DNA of 35,205 bases, from contig JAIVHQ010000206.1 of NCBI GenBank assembly GCA_020200995.1, positions 1 through 35,205 on the forward strand, written 5' to 3'. The stretch comes from Flavobacteriales bacterium (GTDB lineage Bacteria > Bacteroidota > Bacteroidia > Flavobacteriales_D > Cryomorphaceae). Of the stretch, positions 8,581 through 17,732 are shown piece by piece. Position 1 is the first letter of the stretch, and the number at the start of each line of letters is the position of its first letter. The notes below the pieces were generated by a model. That model worked only from the letters and a program-made list of their open reading frames with translations. It had not been told where the DNA came from and did not search any database. Position numbers and translations under genes: made by a program.

Positions 8581-9350
8581 ATGACGGAAGAAGTATCACT
8601 CATCGTTTTTTTCGTTTTCTTTTTCTTTACGGTCTCGGCCTTTTCGCTACTTATCAACAGCATACTGCTTCGATTCGTAAAAACCCTGGGGACAAAAAAC
8701 CAACCCGGAGCGACAGTTCGCTGGAGTACCCAAACCAAACCCGCAATCGGCGGGCTGTCGCTGTTCATCATATTCTTTATCAGCTTCAGCATGTATTCCA
8801 TCGCTTTTGATGCGCGCGATGTTTTTGAAAGCCGACAAATCATCGGACTGCTGGCCGCGGGAACCATCGGGTTTTTGATCGGCCTCACCGATGACGCCTA
8901 CAATACCAAACCTATACTACCGGTAGTCAGTTTTTGGGGGTTGTGCTCGGCTACGTCGGGGTGCACTATTGCTGGAATGTGGACAGCACCGTAGACGGTG
9001 GGGGCAGTTTTCTGGGTATTGCGGCATTGATCGCCGTTTTTTTGATGCCACTGGCCGACACCACCGTTGTCACTGTTAATCGGTTGCGCCGCGGTCAGTC
9101 GCCCTTCGTGGGTGGAAGAGACCACACCACCCACCACATGTTTTATTTTGGACTCTCGGACGGACAGGTGGCAATGATTTATTGCATCGCATCCCTTCTG
9201 GCAGTGCTGGGCTACTTCATTCTCATTACCTTTGTATCGTCTGCCAATTATTTGGTCATCGGTTTATACATTGCGGTTTTTCTCGCGGTGTTGGCTTTCT
9301 TTTTTATCCTCACGGAAAAAAACCAAAAGCGTCGCGGATACGTTAACTGA
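8581..9350 (+). pseudogene. WecA/TagO-like polyprenyl-phosphate sugar-1-phosphate transferase, core deleted and frameshifted
   Basis: Two parts of one MraY/WecA-family membrane protein lie in different frames. The 5' part (8581 to about 8915) encodes the N-terminal helices through GLTDDAYNTKPIL. The 3' part (from about 8919, ending 9350) resumes with TGSQFLGVVLGYVGV, followed by LADTTVVTVNRLRRGQSPF, the loop GGRDHTTHH and the final helices. What should lie between, including the catalytic NMLDNMDG-type loop and the start of the MGDTGSQ motif, is absent. I estimate 110-140 residues missing, by family length of about 340-390. The junction is near 8914-8921 and changes frame by one. The enzyme would start lipid-linked glycan synthesis; this copy cannot be active as written. 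It lies 6 bp after rfbC. Assembly error is possible. Confidence 0.85.
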
Positions 9351-9387
9351 AATGTGCATTTAAGCACGCCCCAATTTAGCTCAAAAC

Positions 9388-10407
9388 ATGCCTACATCCC
9401 CCCTGCCTTATAAAAAAATGTTTTTTTCGCTCCTCACCATTTGCGTCCTGGCACTTGGCTGGACCGCAATCTCAGCTTCAGGCGAGAGAACGACTGACGA
9501 GAAGGCCGTGGAAGAAAGCTACCGCCGGTATTTCAACAACAACTACAAGATTTTTTCGCTCGTACTTCCCGACCAATTGGAATTTGCAGGAGAGGACGTA
9601 CCGCTCTCCCAAATGGATATCAAGGAGCGCCTGGACCGCGAGCTTTTGGTGAATACTTACTGGCAGTCACAAACGCTTATTTTCCACAAGAAAGCGAACC
9701 GCTGGTTTCCCGTGATCGAGCCCATCCTCGCCGAGGAAGGCGTTCCCGACGACTTTAAATACCTCGCCCTGATCGAGAGCGGCCTCAGCAATGTGGTCTC
9801 TCCTGCAGGGGCTACGGGGTACTGGCAAATCAGGAAAGAAACCGCCCGGGAGTTGGGGCTGGAAGTCAACAATGAAGTAGACGAGCGCTACCACGTGGAA
9901 AAATCGACCCACGCAGCCTGCAGCTACCTGAAAAAGGCCCATGCCCGCTTCGGTAACTGGACCATGGCCGCTGCCTCTTACAATCTCGGCATGCACGGAC
10001 TGTCGAAGCAGGTGGATCGACAGCAGGTGGATGATTATTACGATTTGCTCCTTGTTGAAGAGACTTCGCGCTACCTCTTCCGCATCCTCGCCGCCAAAGA
10101 GATTATCTCAAAGCCCTCGCAATACGGGTTTCATTTCAGACCTAACGACCTGTATCCACCTTACAATGTCACCGAAACCCTGATTGAAGGTGCTGTGGAC
10201 AATTTTGCCGATTTTGCCATTGAGCGTGGAATGAACTACAAAGTTCTAAAAACGTTGAACCCGTGGCTCCGCGATAGCTTTCTGACCAATCCTTACAAAA
10301 AAGCCTACCTCATCAAGCTCCCCGCCGACTCGGCCTTCGGCACCCGCGCTTTTGCGGAAGCGGGCGAGGACATCCCCGATTCTACCGTCACCCCTATACT
10401 GCATTGA
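9388..10407 (+). CDS. Membrane-associated lytic murein transglycosylase, MltD/SLT type
   Basis: 339 residues. An N-terminal hydrophobic segment (about 11-30) is a signal peptide or anchor; ATG 9418 (MFFSLL) is an alternative start. The SLT goose-lysozyme-like domain runs from about 105 to 230 with the catalytic Glu130 in ALIESGL, then GATGYWQI and AAASYNLG. The C-terminal part (about 240-330) resembles the start of a LysM-like or substrate-binding region, but no clear LysM repeat is present. The enzyme cleaves the MurNAc-GlcNAc bond of peptidoglycan, forming 1,6-anhydro ends. It follows the damaged WecA gene by 37 bp and overlaps the uvrA start by 4 bp, so it is probably in the same transcript as uvrA. 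Confidence 0.9.
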   Translation: MPTSPLPYKKMFFSLLTICVLALGWTAISASGERTTDEKAVEESYRRYFNNNYKIFSLVLPDQLEFAGEDVPLSQMDIKERLDRELLVNTYWQSQTLIFHKKANRWFPVIEPILAEEGVPDDFKYLALIESGLSNVVSPAGATGYWQIRKETARELGLEVNNEVDERYHVEKSTHAACSYLKKAHARFGNWTMAAASYNLGMHGLSKQVDRQQVDDYYDLLLVEETSRYLFRILAAKEIISKPSQYGFHFRPNDLYPPYNVTETLIEGAVDNFADFAIERGMNYKVLKTLNPWLRDSFLTNPYKKAYLIKLPADSAFGTRAFAEAGEDIPDSTVTPILH

Positions 10408-13250
10408 CAACCTCCGAAATCACACCCATCCAAGCGGAACTCGAAGCAGTTGAAGTACTCGGAGCCAGGGTACACAACCTGAAAAACATCGATGTCACCA
10501 TTCCGCGCAACCAGCTGGTGGTAATTACCGGCCTAAGCGGAAGTGGGAAATCATCACTCGCTTTTGACACCATCTACGCCGAAGGTCAGCGCCGGTATAT
10601 CGAGACCTTCTCATCCTATGCGCGGCAGTTCATGGGAAGCATGGAAAGGCCCGATGTAGACAAAATTTCCGGCCTAAGTCCGGTGATCAGCATCGAGCAA
10701 AAAACCATCAGCAAAAGTCCGCGTTCCACCGTGGGGACCATCACGGAGATTTACGACTTTCTGCGGCTGCTCTACGCCCGCACCGCCGACGCCTACAGCT
10801 ACGAAACAGGCGAAAAAATGGTGAGCTACAGCGAAGATCAGGTTGTTTCGCTCATTGAAGAAAAACTCGAAGGAAAGAAAATTTCGATCCTCGCTCCGTT
10901 GGTGCGCGGACGCAAAGGTCACTACCGCGAACTCTTTGTCACCATCGCCAAGCAAGGCTACCTGCGTGTGCGGGTGGACGGAGAAATACGCGACATTACC
11001 CCCGATCTGAAACTCGATCGGTACAAACTTCACGACATTGAAGTGGTCATAGACCGCCTCGAGGTGCGCAAAGACGACCGCGAAAGGCTTACGTCGAGCG
11101 TGGCCACAGCGATGGAGACAGGCAGCGGCGCTATGATGACAGTAGATTTTGAAACGGACCACGTGCGCCACTACAGCCGCGACCTCATGTGCCCCACCAC
11201 GGGCATTTCTTACCCCCAACCCGAGCCCAACCTGTTCTCCTTCAATTCTCCCTACGGAGTGTGCAACAGGTGCAACGGAATAGGGACTGTGACTGAAGTG
11301 AGTGCGGATAAAATTATTCCCGACCGTTCAAAAAGCATCAAGCGCGGCGGCCTCGAACCTTTGGGCAGCTATAAAAACAACTGGATCTTCAACCAGATCG
11401 ATGCCCTCCTCGGAAAATACGGGCACACCCTGAACACCAAGATTGCCGACCTTGAAGAAGATGTGCTGAACAAGATTCTCTACGGCACCGACGAAGCCCT
11501 GAAAGTTTCAGGACAGCACTCGGGTACATCCTACAGTGTGCAGTACGAAGGCATCATCAACTTCATTACCCGACAGGCCGAAGGCAGCAAATCAAAACCG
11601 CTGGAACGCTGGGCCAAGGGATTTATGAACCGCGTAGTTTGCCCGAAATGCAACGGGAGCCGACTGCGCAAAGAGGCCCTTCACTTCAGGCTGGACGATC
11701 GCTCGATCAGCGAGGTGAATGCAATGGACGTGATTGCCTTCAACGAATGGATCGGCGAGCTGGAAGCAAAACTGACCAAAAGGCAGCGGCGCATCGCGCA
11801 CGATATTCTGAAAGAAATCACGAGTCGGGCGGCATTTTTAAAAAATGTAGGGCTTGACTACCTCACACTAGACCGAAGCGCCAAAACGCTTTCGGGCGGG
11901 GAAGCCCAAAGAATACGACTGGCCACCCAAATCGGATCGCAGCTCACGGGGGTGCTATACATCCTCGACGAGCCCAGCATCGGATTGCACCAGCGCGATA
12001 ACAGGAAGCTCATCGACTCGCTTAAGAACCTGCGCGACCTCGGAAACTCGGTGATCGTCGTGGAGCACGACAAAGACATGATCATCGCTGCCGACCACGT
12101 GATCGACATCGGACCGCTGGCCGGCGAGCACGGAGGACGCATAGTAGGCCAAGGCACTGTAGACGATTTGCGAAAATCGGGCACCCTCACAGCCGACTAC
12201 CTCGACGGTAAAAAAGCCATCAAAATACCCGAAAAGCGGCGAAAAGGAAATGGCAAAAAAGTAAAACTCCACAAAGCTTCAGGCAACAACCTGAAGTCAA
12301 TTTCAGTCGAGTTTCCACTGGGCAAATTTATTTGTGTGACCGGCGTTTCGGGCAGTGGAAAGTCGACCCTGGTAAACCACACCCTCTACCCCATCCTAAA
12401 CAACCATGCCTTTAAGGGCGGAGTAATGAAGGCCCTCGAATACGAAAAAGTAACCGGACTCGAACACATCGACAAAGTGGTGGACATCGATCAGTCGCCC
12501 ATCGGGAGAACGCCACGGAGCAATCCCGCCACATACACAGGCGTATTTACAGAAATCAGAAATCTTTACGCCAACCTGCCCGAAGCAAAAATACGTGGCT
12601 ACAAGGCCGGGCGTTTTAGCTTCAATACTGTGGGAGGACGCTGCGAAACCTGCAAGGGTGCAGGCGTACGAACGATTGAAATGAACTTTCTGCCCGACGT
12701 GTACGTAGGCTGTGAGACCTGCCTCGGCAAAAGATACAACCGCGAAACCCTCGAAGTCAGGTTCAAAGGAAAATCAATCAGTGACGTCCTCGACATGACC
12801 ATTGAAGATGCTCACGTATTCTTTTCGGATCAGCCGAAAATCGCGAGAAAAATCTCAACACTCAACGAGGTCGGATTGGGTTACCTCACACTCGGTCAGC
12901 AGTCCACAACCCTTTCGGGTGGAGAGGCACAGCGCATCAAGCTCGCGTCGGAACTGTCGAAACGCGACACGGGTAGTACCTTCTACATCCTCGACGAGCC
13001 TACCACAGGACTTCATTTTGAAGACATCAGGTTGCTGCTCGATGTGCTGAACAAGCTCGCAGACAGCGGTAACACTGTGCTCGTGGTAGAGCACAATATG
13101 GATGTGATCAAGGTAGCGGATCACATTATCGATATTGGTCCCGAAGGCGGGGCCGCCGGAGGAAAAATTACAGCCACAGGCACTCCTGAACAAATTATTA
13201 AGAAGAAAGGCGGATATACCGCCAGCTATCTCAAAGACGAACTCGCATGA
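10404..13250 (+). CDS. uvrA: Excinuclease ABC subunit A
   Basis: 948 residues, the usual size. UvrA is the DNA-damage-recognising ABC ATPase of nucleotide excision repair. Motifs in order: Walker [10 protein letters not shown] (from 43), a zinc module with C263, C287 and C290, C413/C416, signature LSGGEAQRI (about 496), second Walker [10 protein letters not shown] (about 647), the second zinc module CETC (747/750) and CETC (770/773), second LSGGEAQRI and [10 protein letters not shown]. The start is TTG, overlapping the upstream stop as TTGA; no nearby ATG precedes the conserved [12 protein letters not shown], so TTG is the best choice. In the first zinc module the usual CxxC is CPTT, leaving three visible Cys. 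The stop overlaps the next gene by ATGA. Confidence 0.97.
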   Translation: MTTSEITPIQAELEAVEVLGARVHNLKNIDVTIPRNQLVVITGLSGSGKSSLAFDTIYAEGQRRYIETFSSYARQFMGSMERPDVDKISGLSPVISIEQKTISKSPRSTVGTITEIYDFLRLLYARTADAYSYETGEKMVSYSEDQVVSLIEEKLEGKKISILAPLVRGRKGHYRELFVTIAKQGYLRVRVDGEIRDITPDLKLDRYKLHDIEVVIDRLEVRKDDRERLTSSVATAMETGSGAMMTVDFETDHVRHYSRDLMCPTTGISYPQPEPNLFSFNSPYGVCNRCNGIGTVTEVSADKIIPDRSKSIKRGGLEPLGSYKNNWIFNQIDALLGKYGHTLNTKIADLEEDVLNKILYGTDEALKVSGQHSGTSYSVQYEGIINFITRQAEGSKSKPLERWAKGFMNRVVCPKCNGSRLRKEALHFRLDDRSISEVNAMDVIAFNEWIGELEAKLTKRQRRIAHDILKEITSRAAFLKNVGLDYLTLDRSAKTLSGGEAQRIRLATQIGSQLTGVLYILDEPSIGLHQRDNRKLIDSLKNLRDLGNSVIVVEHDKDMIIAADHVIDIGPLAGEHGGRIVGQGTVDDLRKSGTLTADYLDGKKAIKIPEKRRKGNGKKVKLHKASGNNLKSISVEFPLGKFICVTGVSGSGKSTLVNHTLYPILNNHAFKGGVMKALEYEKVTGLEHIDKVVDIDQSPIGRTPRSNPATYTGVFTEIRNLYANLPEAKIRGYKAGRFSFNTVGGRCETCKGAGVRTIEMNFLPDVYVGCETCLGKRYNRETLEVRFKGKSISDVLDMTIEDAHVFFSDQPKIARKISTLNEVGLGYLTLGQQSTTLSGGEAQRIKLASELSKRDTGSTFYILDEPTTGLHFEDIRLLLDVLNKLADSGNTVLVVEHNMDVIKVADHIIDIGPEGGAAGGKITATGTPEQIIKKKGGYTASYLKDELA

Positions 13251-13960
13251 ATCTAAAAGACGAAAAACGCATTAAACGCGCATTCAAGCCGCGCAATTGG
13301 AACGAAACAAAAACCAACGACAGCTGGGCCATTTTCAAAATCATGTCCGAATTTGTGGAAGGGTTTGAGAAAATGTCGCGAATTAAGCCGTGTGTTTCAA
13401 TCTTCGGGTCAGCACGTTTTAGCGATGATGACCCCTCTTACACAATTGCAGAGGAAATAGCCTTCAGGCTGAGCGAAAGCGGATACGGCGTGATCACGGG
13501 TGGTGGCCCGGGCATAATGGAAGCGGGCAACAAGGGGGCCAAACGCGGCGGAGGTGTGAGCGTAGGTCTCAACATTGAGCTGCCGTTTGAGCAATCCGGA
13601 AATGCCTACATAGACGGCGATAAAATGATCAACTTCGATTACTTTTTCGTGCGAAAAGTAATGTTTGTGAAATACTCGCAGGGGTTTATCGTAATGCCCG
13701 GGGGCTTCGGCACCCTGGATGAGCTCTTCGAGGCCATGACTTTGATTCAAACGGGCAAAATCGGTCGCTTTCCGATCATACTCTACGGCAAAGACTATTG
13801 GGGCGGACTTCTCGATTGGGTAAAAAAGACCTTGCGAGACAATTACAAAACGATAAGCCCTGAAGACTTGGAACTTTTCAGACTGGTGGACAGTCCCGAA
13901 GAAGCAGTAGAGCACATCGACAGATTCTACGGAAAGTACATGCTCAAACCCAATTTCTAA
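13247..13960 (+). CDS. LOG-family protein (TIGR00730, Rossmann fold nucleotide phosphoribohydrolase type)
   Basis: 237 residues. The family fold is clear from SIFGSAR near residue 51, GGGPGIMEAGNKGA (85-98) and the diagnostic PGGFGTLDE (151-159), with the Arg136-Lys137 pair between. Proteins of this family were long labelled lysine decarboxylases; characterised members hydrolyse nucleoside 5'-monophosphates, releasing the base (cytokinin activation in plants). The substrate here is not evident. It has an extra N-terminal basic segment of about 45 residues before the core. ATG overlaps the uvrA stop (ATGA), so it is co-translated with uvrA; whether this reflects a link to nucleotide repair or salvage is only a guess. 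Confidence 0.9.
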   Translation: MNLKDEKRIKRAFKPRNWNETKTNDSWAIFKIMSEFVEGFEKMSRIKPCVSIFGSARFSDDDPSYTIAEEIAFRLSESGYGVITGGGPGIMEAGNKGAKRGGGVSVGLNIELPFEQSGNAYIDGDKMINFDYFFVRKVMFVKYSQGFIVMPGGFGTLDELFEAMTLIQTGKIGRFPIILYGKDYWGGLLDWVKKTLRDNYKTISPEDLELFRLVDSPEEAVEHIDRFYGKYMLKPNF

Positions 13961-14071
13961 GGGGCGTAAGGGGGTTAGGAAGAGCACACCCCGAACCTTG
14001 CCAAGTCGTTTGTACACATCTGCCTGTTCGCAAAATGGGTGATTGGCGCCCTCAACGGCCTGACTTATGAA

Positions 14072-14079
14072 TAGTTTTG
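14072..14079 (+). promoter_or_regulatory. Promoter -7 element TAGTTTTG
   Basis: An exact match to the Bacteroidota -7 consensus TAnnTTTG in the 152-bp space after the LOG gene. It would place transcription start about 27 bp before ATG 14113, which supports that ATG over the TTG at 14077, since the TTG overlaps the element itself. No -33 TTG was found at 17-20 bp. The rest of the 152 bp shows no gene. Confidence 0.5.
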
Positions 14080-14112
14080 CTTACTACCGTAAAGTCAAAA
14101 CCATTCTCAGGC

Positions 14113-15594
14113 ATGATGAAACCGCTTCTTATTTCCGTCCAAATTTTAGGTTTTTTCCTGCTGATGCTTTCGCAAAAGCAAGACATTAAAGTAACCCACG
14201 ATGCCCCTGCCGTGATGAAACCGGGAGAAGAAGCGTTGGTAAATATCACTTTGGACAAGTCGGATGTAATGGGCTTTGCCAAGTTTCAAATCACGCTTGA
14301 TGAAGGATTGACGGCTGAATTGGTGGACGGCGGTGGAGCTTCCTTTACCTTCAATAATCAGGTGGGCAAATTCATCTGGATGGCACTACCTGAAGGTCGT
14401 AAAATCACCATGAAGGTTAGGATAAAAGCAAGTGCCGACGCCTTGGGTAACCTGGAAATCAGTCAGCGATTTTCCTACATCTACAATAATGAACGGAAGA
14501 ATTTTGATGCAGAACCTCACACAATTGCGGTAGGAGAACAGGCTGATCTTAATGCCCTGCGCGTAAAAGAGTCGATGGCTAAAAAATCAGACAACAGCCA
14601 AGCAAACCTTCAAACAGAGCGCACCATCATTGCAGCCGGCGTGAACCAATGGCGTGTCGAAATTCACGTCGACAAACAAGACCTGAGTGGATTTGCGAAG
14701 ATCGAAGAAAACATACCTAACGGCTACACAGTCATCGACCTGAAATCGAGCGGTGCGATTTTCAATATTGACGACAACGAAGTAAAGTACATCTGGTATG
14801 ACTTTCCCGAATCAGACCGGGTAACGGTGAGCTATAAAATGCTCCCTGTGATAGCCATGGAGGCTCAAAAGCCTCAAATCAAGGGAACCTTCAGTTTTTT
14901 GCGCGACGAAGAAACCATTGTTGTGCCCATAGAAGAGGGAGATGGAATCCGGAAGGACGAAATCGCAGCTGAAGTCGCCGAAACAGCACCTGAAACTCCA
15001 ACACCTGATCAGGACACGGCAGACTCAGACAAAGCCGAGACCGGTGATGAGGTGGCTGAAGCGATCACAGAACCCAAGCCTGAATCCGTACCCAAGCCTG
15101 CACCCTCACCCGAGCCTGCACCCGCACCCGAGCCTGAATCCAAGCCTGAACCTGCCGCTGAAACTGCAGAAGCGACGACACCTGCACCAAAAGCAGAAAA
15201 GCAAGAACCAAAGGCTCAACCTCGTCCTGAGCCAAAGGATGGATCCACAGCAACCGCTAAGGCATTTACCGACGGCAACATTGTAGATGTCCCGATGCCC
15301 GAAACAGGGATTTTCTACCGCGTTCAGATCGCGGCGGGAAAAAACAACCTGAGCAAGGCAGTTTTTGAGAAGTTGTACAAATTCGAAGAGGGTTTTCACT
15401 TGGAGCCGGGAGGCACCTGGATCAAGTACACCACGGGATTCCATCAAATTTACAAATCGGCACGCAACGACCGCGAGCGCATCACTGCGAAGTACGATAA
15501 ATTTCAAGGCCCCTTTGTAGCTGCTTACAACAATGGTGAGCGCATCACAGTGCAGGAAGCGCTCATGGTCACAAAGCAAAAGTGGGTACCCTGA
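14113..15594 (+). CDS. Envelope protein: two cohesin-like repeats, Pro/Glu linker, C-terminal SPOR-like module
   Basis: 493 residues from ATG 14113 (ATG 14116 also fits). A short hydrophobic N-terminus, KPLLISVQILGFFLLML, suggests export or anchoring. Two similar beta-sandwich-like repeats follow: GFAKFQITLDEGL with FIWMALPEGRKITMKVRI, and GFAKIEENIPNGY with YIWYDFPESDRVTVSYKM, about 110-140 residues apart. They resemble cohesin-type folds but this is a weak call. A linker of about 100 residues rich in Pro, Glu, Ala and Lys follows. The C-terminal 95 residues (FYRVQIAAG to GPFVAAYNNGERITVQEA) match the SPOR-like module of the next gene. The linker suits a spacer across the periplasm. The function is unknown; peptidoglycan or glycan binding at the C-terminus is inferred from SPOR. 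Confidence 0.75.
   Translation: MMKPLLISVQILGFFLLMLSQKQDIKVTHDAPAVMKPGEEALVNITLDKSDVMGFAKFQITLDEGLTAELVDGGGASFTFNNQVGKFIWMALPEGRKITMKVRIKASADALGNLEISQRFSYIYNNERKNFDAEPHTIAVGEQADLNALRVKESMAKKSDNSQANLQTERTIIAAGVNQWRVEIHVDKQDLSGFAKIEENIPNGYTVIDLKSSGAIFNIDDNEVKYIWYDFPESDRVTVSYKMLPVIAMEAQKPQIKGTFSFLRDEETIVVPIEEGDGIRKDEIAAEVAETAPETPTPDQDTADSDKAETGDEVAEAITEPKPESVPKPAPSPEPAPAPEPESKPEPAAETAEATTPAPKAEKQEPKAQPRPEPKDGSTATAKAFTDGNIVDVPMPETGIFYRVQIAAGKNNLSKAVFEKLYKFEEGFHLEPGGTWIKYTTGFHQIYKSARNDRERITAKYDKFQGPFVAAYNNGERITVQEALMVTKQKWVP
15073..15156 (+). repeat. 18-bp coding minisatellite (Pro/Glu linker)
   Basis: Four 18-bp units of the type CCC(A/G)AGCCTG plus eight bases, at 15073, 15091, 15109 and 15127, then a degenerate fifth at 15145. 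They encode six-residue units such as PKPESV, PKPAPS, PEPAPA and PEPESK. In-frame unit gain or loss would change linker length without breaking the gene. Confidence 0.8.
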
Positions 15595-15630
15595 TTCCAT
15601 TTTGAAAATAGCGGGTTACAAACGGAACCT

Positions 15631-15677
15631 AAGGGGAGGAAATACAGTATATAGTGCTGTAATCAAGCTTCCCCCTT
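15631..15677 (+). promoter_or_regulatory. Imperfect inverted repeat ending at the start codon
   Basis: AAGGGG at 15631-15636 can pair with CCCCTT at 15672-15677, just before ATG 15678, and inside it ACAG (15644-15647) can pair with CTGT (15657-15660). The right arm abuts the start codon and the left arm holds the purine-rich GGGGAGGA, which could act as a ribosome site. A fold here could hide translation signals. The strength has not been calculated. Confidence 0.3.
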
Positions 15678-17732
15678 ATGGTCACAAAATACTATTTCTT
15701 CACTTGCATTGCCGCTGCAGCGCTTATTTCATTGCCGCTAACTACTCAAGCGCAGCGCGTAATTTCAGAGCCTGTGGAAAATGAAGGCGTGCTCTTCAGA
15801 CCCAAAATTAACATCGGAACAGGTGTAATGACCTACATGGGAGACGTTGGTAACCTGAATGGCGTGAGCCGAAGGACCCACCTCAACTGGGGACAGACAG
15901 TGATGCTCCGCAACCCGATAAATGATGCCTTCGAGCTGAATGTTTTCGCGCTGTTTGGCAATATCACCGCCGAAGAACGCCTGCGAAACGACCACTACAA
16001 TTTCCGCACTTCTGTGAGAATGGGTGGATTGTCCGTTTCCTATAATTTCAGCCACATACTGCCCGAAGAGCGTATGATAACACCATTCGTATCGGCGGGA
16101 ATCACAACTTTTGAATTCAATCCCAAAGGCGATCGGCAGGACGCATTCGGGCGTACTTACCACCACTGGGGCGACGGTCGGGTAATGAGCTTACCCGAAA
16201 CACATGCCAATGCAGGGAATGCCATTCCTCTGTCTCAAAACAGGGATTACGAAACTGACCTCAGGTCAACAGAAAACAGCACTGCTCCCTACTCATTGCG
16301 GGGCGTTTCGATTCCCGTAAGTGCCGGTGTGGACCTCGAATTGAGCAGCAAATTCTCATTGCGGCTATCGGCCGAGTACCACTTTACCAATACTGATTAC
16401 CTCGACGGGATTGCCTACAACCCTGCTACAACAAAAGGGCTGAACCAAAATGACCGTTTTCTGTACAGCGCCGCCGGCCTCACATACAACCTCCACCACA
16501 CCAAAAATCCAAATGCAAGCCTGTTTGGCAACAGTCCCTTTGCCCTCCCCTCGCTCGACAACGACGAAGATGGTGACGGTGTGGCTGATATTTATGACTT
16601 CTGCCCGTCAACTCCCGAAGGAGTGCAGGTGGACGTAAATGGCTGCCCCCTTGACAGCGATAGCGACGGCGTACCCGACTATCTGGATCAGGAACCCAAT
16701 ACGGGAAATGGCATGCCCGTGAACAGCGAAGGAATCGCCCTTACGGACGAAGACATTGATCACATGTACAAGGTGTACATGGGTGAAGTGTATGCACAAA
16801 ACTACCTGAAAAGCTCGACTTCCACCGCCGATGTAGAACGTGCAAAACGGGGAAGCCTCCAAAAGGGGTATACCCTTACGGTGAATAGCACTGAAAATCT
16901 ATCCTCTTCTGATCTTTCAAGGATTCTTTCAATACCGAATATGAAATCACGAGAGAATAACGGACAGATGAAATACTACCTGGGCGAATTTGAAAGTACA
17001 TCAGAGCTCGCACAGGCCTCACTGGATTTGGAGAGTGCAGAGTTGGACTACAGCGTATTCTTCCGCAATGGCGATAAAAATTTCGAACTGGACAAGTCTT
17101 TTGTAAAAGAGAGCGCACTCTACGAAGCGTTCGATGAACTACACCTCAGTGATAAAGTTACTTTCCGCGTTCAGATCGGTGCATTCAGCAAAAACGTATC
17201 CCGAAGCTTGTTCAAGGACATTCCAAATTTACTTGTCGTGCCTGGTGACGATGGGTTGACACGATTCGTATCCGGAAGTTTCACAAATATCAGGGACGCT
17301 GCCAAGCACCGGGTGAACCTCCTACTCAAAGGATATGAGGGCGCGTTTGTAACCGCTTATAAAAAGGGTAAGCGCATCACGCTCCAGGAAGCAGGTGCCA
17401 CAGTCACCACATCGGACAGCAATCAGACACGAGACGAGGGCTCCGAACAAATTAACAAGAAATTTGTGAGCTATGCCATACAGCTCGGCACCTTTAAAGG
17501 CAGGATCCCTGCAGAAACACTAAGTCTGTACATGGGCCTCGGCAACGTTAGACCCATCAGAAGCGATGACGGAACCACCCGATACCTCCACGGCACCTAT
17601 AAGTCAATGAAAGAGGTTCAAGCCGCCGTGAAGGAACTCAATAATAAAGGATTATCTGATGCATTTGCAGTGGGCGAATTCAATGGTAAAATTATCTCTG
17701 CAAACGAAGCACAGGAAATCAGAGGCGAATAG
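15678..17732 (+). CDS. Outer-membrane barrel-like protein with thrombospondin type 3 repeats and two SPOR-like modules
   Basis: 684 residues. Signal peptide 1-26 ends in TQAQ. Residues 30-285 look like an outer-membrane beta-barrel (alternating aromatic strands; IPVSAGVDLELSSKFSLRLS; FTNTDYLDGIAYNP). Residues 293-343 carry calcium-type thrombospondin 3 repeats (DEDGDGVADIYDFCP, DSDSDGVPDYLDQEP), as in many OmpA-like proteins. The usual OmpA peptidoglycan-binding domain is not there. Instead the C-terminus has two SPOR-like modules: FRVQIGAF to GAFVTAYKKGKRITLQEA, and YAIQLGTF to GKIISANEA. The preceding gene ends in the same type of module. An outer-membrane-to-cell-wall linking role is inferred. 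The 3' end overlaps comEC by 14 bp on the opposite strand. Confidence 0.82.
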   Translation: MVTKYYFFTCIAAAALISLPLTTQAQRVISEPVENEGVLFRPKINIGTGVMTYMGDVGNLNGVSRRTHLNWGQTVMLRNPINDAFELNVFALFGNITAEERLRNDHYNFRTSVRMGGLSVSYNFSHILPEERMITPFVSAGITTFEFNPKGDRQDAFGRTYHHWGDGRVMSLPETHANAGNAIPLSQNRDYETDLRSTENSTAPYSLRGVSIPVSAGVDLELSSKFSLRLSAEYHFTNTDYLDGIAYNPATTKGLNQNDRFLYSAAGLTYNLHHTKNPNASLFGNSPFALPSLDNDEDGDGVADIYDFCPSTPEGVQVDVNGCPLDSDSDGVPDYLDQEPNTGNGMPVNSEGIALTDEDIDHMYKVYMGEVYAQNYLKSSTSTADVERAKRGSLQKGYTLTVNSTENLSSSDLSRILSIPNMKSRENNGQMKYYLGEFESTSELAQASLDLESAELDYSVFFRNGDKNFELDKSFVKESALYEAFDELHLSDKVTFRVQIGAFSKNVSRSLFKDIPNLLVVPGDDGLTRFVSGSFTNIRDAAKHRVNLLLKGYEGAFVTAYKKGKRITLQEAGATVTTSDSNQTRDEGSEQINKKFVSYAIQLGTFKGRIPAETLSLYMGLGNVRPIRSDDGTTRYLHGTYKSMKEVQAAVKELNNKGLSDAFAVGEFNGKIISANEAQEIRGE

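Noticed and set aside
8581-9350. Reading the two WecA parts as two separate small membrane genes
   Set aside because: Each part matches one end of the same family, and the second has no start codon of its own other than a TTG within the conserved TGSQFLG motif.
14942-15286. 114-codon frame in the Pro/Glu linker
   Set aside because: It is a frame-shifted reading of the 18-bp minisatellite and has only repetitive Pro/Ser/Leu/His content.
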